Positions 1-6,464 of a stretch of DNA of 7,297 bases are shown piece after piece. The notes below the pieces were generated by a model. It was not told where the DNA came from. It made no database searches and was given only the letters and a program-made list of their open reading frames with translations. Source of the stretch: an uncultured Oscillospiraceae bacterium (lineage in GTDB: Bacteria; Bacillota; Clostridia; Oscillospirales; Oscillospiraceae). Position 1 is the first letter of the stretch, and each line of letters begins with the position of its first letter. The stretch lies in assembly GCA_934590505.1 (NCBI GenBank), contig CAKTPC010000098.1, positions 1 to 7,297 of the forward strand, written 5' to 3'. A program made the translations under genes and the position numbers.

Positions 1-73
1 TATGATAATCCCGTCCGGTGCGATGGCCATCGGCATAGCGTACCTGCTCTATAAGAAGGGGGCGAAGGCATGA
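1..73 (+). CDS. C-terminal end of an unidentified upstream gene, probably a membrane protein (5' partial)
   Basis: The frame opening at base 2 reads 23 codons to a TGA at 71-73 and must continue upstream of the window. The residues are mostly hydrophobic (IPSGAMAIGIAYLLY) and end in a basic tail (KKGAKA), which looks like a last transmembrane helix with a cytoplasmic end. The stop overlaps the start of the peptidase gene as ATGA. This is typical of translationally coupled genes and is the main reason to believe this short piece is coding. The family cannot be named from so few residues. A transporter would make sense beside a peptidase, but that is a guess. Confidence 0.55.
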   Translation, partial: MIIPSGAMAIGIAYLLYKKGAKA

Positions 74-1500
74 AATATCTTCTGCTGATACCGGCGCTGC
101 TGGTGCTGCTTCTGCTCATCGCCATTGTGCGCACGCTGCTCACGCCGAACAAGCGCTCTGACTATGCCGCACCGGAGGCGGACGATAAAGCGATGCTCCT
201 TGCGCAGAAGCTCTCGAAAATGATCCAGTGCGACACGACCTCGCACGCGAACGTGTACAAGGAAGAGAAGTTCCTCGGCTTTCATAAGGTGCTCGAAGAG
301 CTGTTCCCGCTGGTGCATGAAAAGCTTGAGCGCACCGTTATAGACGGCAACCTCCTGTATTACTGGAAGGGCAAGAGCAGCGAAAAGCCCATCCTTCTCA
401 TGAGCCATCAGGACGTTGTCCCCGCCGAGGGCGAGTGGCTGCACGAGCCGTTCTCCGGTGATATTGCCGACGGCAAGGTCTGGGGGCGCGGTGCATCCGA
501 TACCAAGTGCTCGGTCATGGCCTTCTTTGAGGCGGTCGAGGAGCTGCTGCGCGAGGGCTACACCCCCGAGTGCGACGTGTACCTTGCCTCCTCATGCACC
601 GAGGAGTGGGCGGGCGACGGCGCACCGAAAATCGTCGAGGAGCTCAAGCGCCGCGGCGTTGAGTTCTTCATTGTCTGCGACGAGGGCGGCGGCATAATCT
701 CCGAGCCCATCGGCGGAATAAAGGGGAACTTCGCCATGGTCGGCGTGTTCGAGAAGGGCAAGGCCGACGTGAAGTTCACCGCACGCTCCGCCGGCGGACA
801 TGCCAGCGCCCCGGCAAAGAACACGCCTATCGCGCGCCTTGCGGCGTTTGTGAATGAGGTCGAGACGCACACGCCGTTTAAGAAAAAGTTTCTGCCCGAA
901 GTGAGCGCAATGTTTGCGCGCCTTGCGCCCTACGCTCCGTTCGGGCTCAAGCTCGTCATGGGCAATCTTTGGCTGTTTGCCCCGGTAATGAAGCCCGTCC
1001 TCGGCAAGATAAGCGCGCAGGCCGGCGCGATGCTCCAGACGACGATTGCCTTCACCATGCAGTCCGGTTCCGATGCGTATAACGTCCTCCCGCAGGAGGC
1101 GACGCTCGGCGCGAACATGCGCTTCATTCCGCATCAGGGCGAAAAGGAGAGCCTTGAGATCATCAAGACTCTCGCCGCAAAGCACGGCCTTGAAACGGAG
1201 ATCATCCACTCCAACGACTATACCGAGCCTGTCGACATAAACGGCGAGGCGTTCAGGCTCGTCGAAAAGGTCATCGGCGAGACCTTCCCCGGTCTGCCCG
1301 TCAGCCCCTATGTCATGACCGGCGCGACCGACGCGCAGTTCTATCAGCCGATATGCCCGAGCTGCATCCGCTTTGCTCCGGTTATCTACGGCCCCGAGCA
1401 GATGAGGGGCATGCACGGCCTGAACGAGAACATCGAATACAACTGCCTGCCCGGCGCGGTGAGATTTTATCGGAACCTCATCAAAGCACAGAAGAGGTAA
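70..1500 (+). CDS. Membrane-anchored M20-family metallopeptidase (carboxypeptidase S-like)
   Basis: This is a 476-residue di-zinc hydrolase of the M20/M25/M40 family, whose members cleave C-terminal residues, dipeptides or N-acyl amino acids. Residues 3-24 are a hydrophobic helix without a clear cleavage site, so the enzyme is probably anchored with its catalytic part outside the cell. Expected ligands are all visible: H113 in SHQDVV, bridging D144 in GRGASDTK, catalytic base E178 and metal ligand E179 in the CTEEW motif, D204 in VCDEGGG, and H449 in RGMHG. AGGHAS (241-246) lies in the lid/dimerisation domain, which runs to about residue 355. The length and layout resemble the carboxypeptidase S/PM20D1 branch more than cytosolic PepV or DapE. 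The start is supported by AAGGGGG (56-62) seven bases upstream and by the ATGA overlap with the preceding gene. It lies convergent to ftsH. The family is certain; the substrate is unknown. Confidence 0.93.
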   Translation: MKYLLLIPALLVLLLLIAIVRTLLTPNKRSDYAAPEADDKAMLLAQKLSKMIQCDTTSHANVYKEEKFLGFHKVLEELFPLVHEKLERTVIDGNLLYYWKGKSSEKPILLMSHQDVVPAEGEWLHEPFSGDIADGKVWGRGASDTKCSVMAFFEAVEELLREGYTPECDVYLASSCTEEWAGDGAPKIVEELKRRGVEFFIVCDEGGGIISEPIGGIKGNFAMVGVFEKGKADVKFTARSAGGHASAPAKNTPIARLAAFVNEVETHTPFKKKFLPEVSAMFARLAPYAPFGLKLVMGNLWLFAPVMKPVLGKISAQAGAMLQTTIAFTMQSGSDAYNVLPQEATLGANMRFIPHQGEKESLEIIKTLAAKHGLETEIIHSNDYTEPVDINGEAFRLVEKVIGETFPGLPVSPYVMTGATDAQFYQPICPSCIRFAPVIYGPEQMRGMHGLNENIEYNCLPGAVRFYRNLIKAQKR

Positions 1501-1513
1501 AACATTTGACAAT

Positions 1514-1549
1514 GAAAACGGACGTACCTTGACCGGTACGTCCGTTTTC
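1514..1549. terminator. Bidirectional intrinsic terminator between the peptidase gene and ftsH
   Basis: GAAAACGGACGTACC (1514-1528) and GGTACGTCCGTTTTC (1535-1549) are perfect 15-bp inverted arms around a 6-base loop, TTGACC. The outer end of each arm is an A run or T run. A transcript from either side therefore gets a GC-rich stem ending in a U-rich stretch: TTTTCGTT for the + strand gene and TTTTCATT for the - strand gene. It begins 13 bases after the peptidase stop and 15 bases from the ftsH stop, exactly where two convergent genes would share a terminator. Confidence 0.9.
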
Positions 1550-1564
1550 GTTCCTGTATAATTA

Positions 1565-3316
1565 TCAGCCGTTGAGGATGTTCATGAACTCCTCGCCGGT
1601 GATAGTCTCTTTCTCGTAGAGGTACTTTGCAAGCTCGTCGAGCTTCTCGCGGTTGTCGGTGAGGATCTTCAGCGCCTTTTCGTGCTGGCTCTTTACCAGC
1701 TCCACGACCTTGCGGTCGATCTCGCGCTGGGTGTCCGCGGAGCAGGCAAGCGAGGTGTCCCCGCCGAGGTACTGGTTCGTCACCGTTTCGAGCGCGACCA
1801 TGTCAAACTCCTCGCTCATGCCGTAGCGGGTTATCATCGCGCGGGCAAGCTTCGTGGCCTGCTCAATGTCGTTCGATGCGCCGGTCGTGATGGAGCCGAA
1901 GATGAGCTCCTCAGCAGCGCGGCCGCCGGTGAGCGTCGCGATCTTGTTTATAAGCTCGTCCTTCGTCATAAGATAGTGGTTGCCCTCGTCGACCTGCATC
2001 GTATAGCCGAGTGCACCGGAGGTCCTGGGCACAATGGTTATCTTCTGCACAGGGGCGGAGTTTGTCTGCTTTGCCGCGACGAGTGCATGGCCTATCTCGT
2101 GGTAGGCGACGATGTGCTTCTCATGGTCGGTGAGTATCGCATTCTTCTTCTGGTAGCCCGCGATGACGACCTCAATGCTCTCCTCAAGGTCAGCCTCCTC
2201 GACGATCTTGCGCCCGTTCCTGACAGCGCGCAGCGCCGCTTCATTCACGATGTTCGCAAGCTCCGCACCGGAAGCACCGGAGGCCATGCGCGCGATCTTG
2301 TTGAAGTCGACATTGTCGGCGAGTTTGATCTTCTTCGCGTGGACCTTGAGTATTTCCTCTCTGCCCTTGAGGTCGGGCAGCTCGACCGGTACGCGGCGGT
2401 CGAAACGGCCGGGGCGCGTCAGCGCCGGGTCGAGGGCGTCGGGCTGGTTCGTCGCGGCAAGGATGATAACGCCGTTGTTGCCCTCAAAGCCGTCCATTTC
2501 GGTCAGCAGCTGGTTGAGGGTCTGCTCGCGCTCATCATTGCCCATGACGTTGCCCTGACGCTTTTTGCCTATCGCGTCTATCTCGTCGATGAACACGATG
2601 CAGGGCGCCTTTTCCTTGGCCTGCTTGAACAGGTCGCGCACCTTGCTCGCGCCCATGCCGACGAACATCTCCACAAACTCAGAGCCGGACATGGAGAAGA
2701 ACGGCACGTTCGCTTCGCCCGCGACGGCCTTTGCCAGCATGGTCTTACCGGTTCCCGGAGGGCCCACGAGCAGCACGCCCTTGGGCATGTTCGCGCCGAC
2801 CTCGCGGTACTTTTCGGGGTTATGCAGATATTCTACGATCTCGGTTAGGTTTTCCTTGGCTTCCTCCTCACCGGCGACGTCGTCAAACCTTATCCCGTCG
2901 GCAGACTTGACATAGACCTTAGCGCTCGAACCGCCCATGTTGAACATCAGGGAGTTCGGCCCGCCGTTCATCATCTTCTTGCTCATCACATCGCCTATCC
3001 AGACGAAGATAAGTATCGGCAGTACCCATGTCAGCACAAAGCTCAGGAGCGGGGAGGCCTGCTCAACGATCTCGCTGGAGAACTCCGCCCCGGCTTTATA
3101 CAGGCGCTCGGTGCGGTCGGGGTCGTCCATGAGGCCGGTCTTGTAGAAGCTCTGACCGGACTTGTCGGTGAAGATGATCTGGTTAGTTTCGATCTCGACC
3201 TTGCCTATATCGCCTTTCTCGGTCATGTCCATGAAGGTGCCGTAGTCGACCTCCTTGACGGCAGCGTTCGCCATTGCGGGCACGGCGAGGAGGTTAAACA
3301 GCAGCACCGCCAGCAT
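1565..3316 (-). CDS. ftsH: ATP-dependent membrane zinc metalloprotease FtsH
   Basis: FtsH is a hexameric AAA+ protease of the cytoplasmic membrane that unfolds and degrades membrane and short-lived cytosolic proteins. Numbering from the ATG at 3316 gives 583 residues. They comprise the rest of TM1 (1-19), a small extracytoplasmic domain (about 20-88), TM2 (about 90-108), Walker A GPPGTGKT (185-192), pore loop FVG (218-220), Walker B VFIDEIDA (241-248), arginine fingers R301 and R304 in RPGRFDR, the zinc motif HEIGH (406-410, with E407 catalytic), and the third zinc ligand D483 in TGASNDI. HEIGH replaces the commoner HEAGH, and there is almost no C-terminal tail. Both fit a short clostridial paralog I recall, so it may not be the only FtsH of the cell. 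This ATG lies inside the first membrane helix and has no ribosome site. The natural start is almost certainly upstream, probably at 3370 (see the next entry), giving about 601 residues. It follows the zinc-ribbon gene closely and ends at the shared terminator. Confidence 0.97.
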   Translation of the reverse strand: MLAVLLFNLLAVPAMANAAVKEVDYGTFMDMTEKGDIGKVEIETNQIIFTDKSGQSFYKTGLMDDPDRTERLYKAGAEFSSEIVEQASPLLSFVLTWVLPILIFVWIGDVMSKKMMNGGPNSLMFNMGGSSAKVYVKSADGIRFDDVAGEEEAKENLTEIVEYLHNPEKYREVGANMPKGVLLVGPPGTGKTMLAKAVAGEANVPFFSMSGSEFVEMFVGMGASKVRDLFKQAKEKAPCIVFIDEIDAIGKKRQGNVMGNDEREQTLNQLLTEMDGFEGNNGVIILAATNQPDALDPALTRPGRFDRRVPVELPDLKGREEILKVHAKKIKLADNVDFNKIARMASGASGAELANIVNEAALRAVRNGRKIVEEADLEESIEVVIAGYQKKNAILTDHEKHIVAYHEIGHALVAAKQTNSAPVQKITIVPRTSGALGYTMQVDEGNHYLMTKDELINKIATLTGGRAAEELIFGSITTGASNDIEQATKLARAMITRYGMSEEFDMVALETVTNQYLGGDTSLACSADTQREIDRKVVELVKSQHEKALKILTDNREKLDELAKYLYEKETITGEEFMNILNG

Positions 3317-3382
3317 GGCGATAACGGCATAGTATACAAGCGGTCTTTTGGGGTTTTTGATTTCTTTCGTGTTGATCGCCTC
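3317..3382 (-). other. ftsH: Probable true 5' end of ftsH: GAGG ribosome site and non-standard ACG start
   Basis: The ftsH frame stays open upstream of the ATG at 3316 to a TAA at 3386-3388, but it contains no ATG, GTG or TTG. Read on the - strand it encodes KEIKNPKRPLVYYAVIA, a basic cytoplasmic tail plus the first half of TM1, as FtsH proteins normally have. A GAGG at 3379-3382 stands 8 bases before an ACG at 3368-3370, which is the spacing expected for an initiation codon. If ACG is read as formyl-Met, the protein begins MKEIKNPKRPLVYY. Alternatives are an ATG-to-ACG base error or mutation, or a start at the ATG 3382-3384 in another frame followed by a one-base shift. The coding nature of the stretch is clear; the mechanism is inferred. 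Confidence 0.7.
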
Positions 3383-3396
3383 ATTTTATGTTTAAT

Positions 3397-4095
3397 TTAC
3401 AGGAAGAACTTCTTATGCAGCGATTCTCTGAGCGGGCGGCAGATGCCGATGACTATCAGCATCACGCCGAGGATGAAGCTCACCGAGAACGGATAGAACG
3501 ACCAGATAAACTCGTCGTGTACATGGAAGTTCAGGTTCAGCAGGAACTCCACCAGCACCGTATATGCGCCTGAGAGGATTATCGTCCCGCCGAAGATGAA
3601 CAGGTAGCCCTTGTGCAGGTACTTGAGCAGCGTGACCGCCGCGGTGAGAATGAGCCCGGCCGCCGCCGTCACGGGCAGCGCGAAGCTCAAGAACCAGTGT
3701 CCGCCGGTCGCACAGTTTATATACAGCAGGTAGAGCGCCGTCATCGCGAAATCTACCGGGATGAAGATAACCGGGTTCGGGTGCCGGAACCAGAGCGGCA
3801 GAACTACCAGCGTATAGAGCAGGATCACAGCGCCCACGGCGTAGCCCGACCAGATTATCTCTCCGTTTATCTGCCAGTCGCACAGGAGAGTGGTGACTAT
3901 CGGCAGTAAAAACAGCATCGTCACGACGAACATTATGCCAGAATGGTTCACCTTTTCAGGCTGTGTCGCGGGCATGCGCGGGTACTGGGGCTCGCCGTCC
4001 GGGCGGCTCAGCTCCGGGTTAAAAACGACAGTCCCGCACAGGGGGCATTTCTTCTCGCTGTCAGCCAGCTCGACTCCGCATTTTATACAGTACAT
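3397..4095 (-). CDS. Zinc-ribbon polytopic membrane protein, DUF6320-like
   Basis: This 232-residue protein starts with a zinc ribbon: C3 and C6 in CIKC, and C17 and C20 in CPLC. A proline-rich linker (about 27-48) follows, then roughly six hydrophobic helices (about 52-71, 80-102, 109-127, 132-157, 162-187 and 196-218). The tail is short, basic and aromatic (LHKKFFL). The layout resembles clostridial proteins annotated as DUF6320, whose function is not known. That assignment is from memory of the family and is not tested here. No catalytic motif is evident, and the ribbon may mediate protein contact or metal sensing at the cytoplasmic face. The start is supported by AAAGGA about 11 bases upstream. 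The gene begins 24 bases after the esterase-acyltransferase stop and ends 26 bases before the proposed ftsH ACG, so it looks like the middle gene of an operon. Confidence 0.85.
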   Translation of the reverse strand: MYCIKCGVELADSEKKCPLCGTVVFNPELSRPDGEPQYPRMPATQPEKVNHSGIMFVVTMLFLLPIVTTLLCDWQINGEIIWSGYAVGAVILLYTLVVLPLWFRHPNPVIFIPVDFAMTALYLLYINCATGGHWFLSFALPVTAAAGLILTAAVTLLKYLHKGYLFIFGGTIILSGAYTVLVEFLLNLNFHVHDEFIWSFYPFSVSFILGVMLIVIGICRPLRESLHKKFFL

Positions 4096-4119
4096 CTATA
4101 TCTCATTCCTTTCCCCGCG

Positions 4120-6288
4120 TCAGCGTTCGTTGCTCTCGACCTTGACGTGAACGCCAAGCTCGCGCAGCACCTTGTAGAAGTGCATCTCAAGCTCCGACTC
4201 GGTGATCGAGCGCACGAGGTTGAGATATATCGTCCCGCCGTAGGACAGCAGCGCGCAGTTATACGCCGTCTTTGACGGTACGCCTATGATGAAGTCCATG
4301 CGAGTCACGTACTGCTGCATGATCTCCGGCAGCTTTACAAGGCCGAGGTTAGACATGCACAGGCAGGATTTGCATTCGCCTACCGCGTCGAACACCGCCT
4401 TCATCGCCGCGTTCTTTACCACCAGCGGCATCACCTTGAGTATCGGCGACTTTTCGCTGTTGACATTTGTTGCGATCTTGGTGCTCATCTGCTTTGCCGT
4501 GACCTCCATGCCCATGCGGTGATGGACATTGTTGCAGATCTCAGCAAAGCTGTATTCGCCGAGCTTGGGGTCTATCTCCGGAGTTACATAGAGCGCGAAG
4601 TTGCGCATTGTCTTGCTCGGAAACAGACTGCGCAGATTGACCGGCACAAGTACCTTGACTGGCCTGCGCAGCCGGCGGAATGGCACGCGCTCGGCCTGCA
4701 GGCGGAGTATCGCCTGCATCATCGCCGCCGTCAGAAACTCCGTGACCGTCGCGTTATACTCGTGCGCTTTTTTGCGCACGGCGTCGGAATCGAGCATAAA
4801 GGTCGTCAGGTGTACAAAGCCGTCAGGCTCCGTCTCGCCCTTGAGTGTGTAGGCGGTGGCTTCCTTGCGGCTCGCGGCATATGGGCCGCTGTTCTTGAGA
4901 AAGCTGTCCTCCAGTTCCTCCGGTGACGGCTCTTCGAGTCTCCCGAGCACGCCGTTTTCTGCCGGGATGCTGATGCCGTATTTGCGCGTCAGATACTCGG
5001 CGACAAGAGTCTTAAGGAATATCATCCCGCCCGTACCGTCAGTGAGCGCGTGGAATATCTCCACGGCTATGCGGTTTTTATAGGCAATCACGCGGAAGGC
5101 ACACTTGCTTATATCCTTATGCGACATGTGCGCAAGGGGATAGGCCTGCTCGCTCTGTATCTCCGGCACCTCAGGTACGCGCTCGAGGTAGAACCAGAAC
5201 AGCCCGCGCCGCAGGCGCACACCGATGGACGGGAAGCGGCGCAGCGTGACGTCAAGCGCCGTGCGCAGCACCTCCTTGTCGACAGGCTCCGTGAGCGTTG
5301 CGGACAGGCGAAAGACGTTGCTCCATTTCCTGCGCCGTGCGGCGGGGTATATCTTCGCCGCGTTATCCAGCCGCAGCCATTTCTGCTTCTGCTCCGAGAC
5401 CATGACCTTTGTGAGGAACTTGTTCATCTCCTCAAAGTCGGACATGTTCTCATTGAGCATGTAGAGCACGTAAGCATGCCAGCGTTCGGGCGCTATCAGC
5501 ATCTGGCTTGAGCACCCGGCTTCCAGCAGCTTTTTGTGCATCCTGCGCGAATCGTCCAGCAGGATCTCGTCCCCGCCGACAAATATCAGCGACGGCGGAA
5601 GTCCGTTGAGGTCGCCGAAGAGCGGCGACACCTCCGGTGCGTTCTTCGGTGTCATGCCCCCAGTGTAGCACCCGGAATAGAAATTCAGCAGCTCCTCTGT
5701 GAGCGAGGGGTCATTGTCGCGGTTCGTTTCATAGCTTTCGCCGGAGCAGGTGAGATCCGTCCACGGTGAGATGGCGATGACCCCGCAGGGCAGCGTCATG
5801 CCCTTTGACTTCAGGCGCAGGCACAGCGCGTAGATAAGCCCGCCGCCCGCGCTCTCGCCGCACAGGCATATCTGCCCCGGCGTGTAGCCCTTGGAGAGCA
5901 GATAGCGGTAGCTCTCCTCCGCATCGTCCACCGCGGCGGGGTAGGGGAACTCGGGCGCAAGGCGATAGGCTGCGCAGAACACGCGCACTCCGCACTCTGC
6001 CGCGAGCGTCGAGCCGAAGCCCTTGGCATATTCAAGGTCGCCGCAGGTGTAGCCGCCGCCGTGCAGATACAGCACGACACCGGAGCGCCGCTCCTCCTTG
6101 GGGATTATCCACGCACCCTCAAAGCCCTCAAAGGGGTGATCCTTAACAATAACGTTGTGGCGGTGGATGACCTCCATAAGCTCGCCGAGCTTGTCCTGCC
6201 CCTTGCGTGTCGCCTCAAGCGAGCATGAGGCGACAAAGGGCTTGAAGAAATTGAGCTGCGACCTGACAAGTTTTGCAGAAAGTCCCAT
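4120..6288 (-). CDS. Fusion of HSL-type alpha/beta-hydrolase esterase and condensation-like acyltransferase
   Basis: This single 722-residue frame holds two enzymes. Residues 1 to about 293 are a hormone-sensitive-lipase-type esterase: oxyanion motif HGGG (76-79), nucleophile S146 in GESAGG, probable catalytic D240 in VGGDEIL, and H271 in ERWHAY. The start is supported by AAAGGA 7 bases before the ATG. Residues from about 303 (WLRLDNAAKIYPA) to 715 belong to the CoA-dependent acyltransferase/condensation superfamily, like alcohol acetyltransferases, wax-ester synthases and PapA proteins. The active-site motif is H413-ALT-D417-G418, with NLRSLFPS (551-558) and SNLG (646-649) further on. No signal peptide or membrane helix is visible, so it is probably cytosolic or peripheral. 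One domain would make an ester or amide and the other could hydrolyse one. The substrate is unknown. It is the first gene after the promoter at 6369-6397 and leads into the zinc-ribbon gene. A methionine at residue 296 (5401-5403) could be an internal start for the second domain. Confidence 0.88.
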   Translation of the reverse strand: MGLSAKLVRSQLNFFKPFVASCSLEATRKGQDKLGELMEVIHRHNVIVKDHPFEGFEGAWIIPKEERRSGVVLYLHGGGYTCGDLEYAKGFGSTLAAECGVRVFCAAYRLAPEFPYPAAVDDAEESYRYLLSKGYTPGQICLCGESAGGGLIYALCLRLKSKGMTLPCGVIAISPWTDLTCSGESYETNRDNDPSLTEELLNFYSGCYTGGMTPKNAPEVSPLFGDLNGLPPSLIFVGGDEILLDDSRRMHKKLLEAGCSSQMLIAPERWHAYVLYMLNENMSDFEEMNKFLTKVMVSEQKQKWLRLDNAAKIYPAARRRKWSNVFRLSATLTEPVDKEVLRTALDVTLRRFPSIGVRLRRGLFWFYLERVPEVPEIQSEQAYPLAHMSHKDISKCAFRVIAYKNRIAVEIFHALTDGTGGMIFLKTLVAEYLTRKYGISIPAENGVLGRLEEPSPEELEDSFLKNSGPYAASRKEATAYTLKGETEPDGFVHLTTFMLDSDAVRKKAHEYNATVTEFLTAAMMQAILRLQAERVPFRRLRRPVKVLVPVNLRSLFPSKTMRNFALYVTPEIDPKLGEYSFAEICNNVHHRMGMEVTAKQMSTKIATNVNSEKSPILKVMPLVVKNAAMKAVFDAVGECKSCLCMSNLGLVKLPEIMQQYVTRMDFIIGVPSKTAYNCALLSYGGTIYLNLVRSITESELEMHFYKVLRELGVHVKVESNER

Positions 6289-6300
6289 TTATCCATCCTT

Positions 6301-6319
6301 TACCCCGGCATGCCGGGTA
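6301..6319. promoter_or_regulatory. Palindrome in the leader just before the ribosome site
   Basis: CCCGGCATGCCGGG (6304-6317) is a perfect 14-bp palindrome flanked by TA on both sides. It lies about 45-60 bases downstream of the predicted transcription start and ends directly before the AAAGGA ribosome site of the esterase-acyltransferase gene. As RNA it can form a short stem (UACCCGG with CCGGGGUA, one bulged G) closed by a CAUG loop. It could be a dimeric repressor site or a leader hairpin that affects translation. No known regulator is recognised. Confidence 0.4.
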
Positions 6320-6341
6320 TGATCGTTAGTTTTAAACATCT

Positions 6342-6357
6342 GACCGGGTACCCAGTC
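6342..6357. promoter_or_regulatory. Imperfect palindrome overlapping the predicted early transcribed region (candidate operator)
   Basis: GACCGGGTACCCAGTC is an inverted repeat with one mismatched pair around GGGTACCC. It lies about 5-20 bases downstream of the start expected from the -10 at 6369-6374, a common operator position. It shares the string CCGGGTA with the palindrome at 6301-6319; the two copies are 31 bp apart, about three helical turns. The function is inferred. Confidence 0.35.
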
Positions 6358-6368
6358 TTAATTTATAT

Positions 6369-6397
6369 ATTATACCAGAATTTTGTAACCTTATCAA
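6369..6397 (-). promoter_or_regulatory. SigA-type promoter with extended -10 for the esterase-acyltransferase operon
   Basis: On the - strand, TTGATA (6392-6397) and TATAAT (6369-6374) are separated by exactly 17 bases, and a TGG precedes the -10 (extended TGn motif). This matches the vegetative sigma consensus closely (5/6 and 6/6). Transcription should start near 6362, giving a leader of about 74 bases before the ATG at 6288. No comparable promoter is seen before the zinc-ribbon gene or ftsH, so it may drive all three. Confidence 0.85.
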
Positions 6398-6419
6398 GAT
6401 GCAGCAGTGCCGCACCGCC

Positions 6420-6456
6420 TAAAAACGAACAGCCGTGCCCAAACGGGCACAGCTGT
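6420..6456 (-). terminator. Rho-independent terminator after the GtrA-family gene
   Basis: On the - strand, ACAGC-T-GTGCCC pairs with GGGCAC-G-GCTGT around a GTTT loop. That is 11 base pairs with one mismatch, followed by TCGTTTTT. The stem starts 8 bases after the GtrA stop codon and lies 23 bases upstream of the next -35 element, so it insulates the GT2/GtrA unit from the promoter at 6369-6397. Confidence 0.88.
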
Positions 6457-6464
6457 GTGTATTT

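Noticed and set aside
592..1512. 306-codon - strand open frame opposite the M20 peptidase
   Set aside because: It is a shadow of the peptidase frame, shows no recognisable motif, and would run through the terminator region.
1682..2848. Long + strand open frame of 388 codons opposite ftsH
   Set aside because: It lies wholly antisense to an unmistakable FtsH. The translation is low in complexity (rich in Leu, Ala, Val, Asp, His and Arg) with no domain, as expected from the mirror of GC-biased codons.
3383..3412. Possible ftsH promoter (TAAAAT at 3383-3388 with TTCTTC upstream on the - strand)
   Set aside because: The spacing is only about 14 bases, and the start would fall beyond the GAGG ribosome site and remove it. 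The evidence is too weak.
4519..5511. Several + strand open frames opposite the esterase-acyltransferase gene
   Set aside because: All lie inside a continuous 722-residue gene whose motifs are intact. They are fragmentary and have no family features.
6289..6420. Riboswitch in the leader of the esterase-acyltransferase gene
   Set aside because: The leader is only about 74 bases and holds two short palindromes but no recognisable riboswitch core or attenuator with a U-run.
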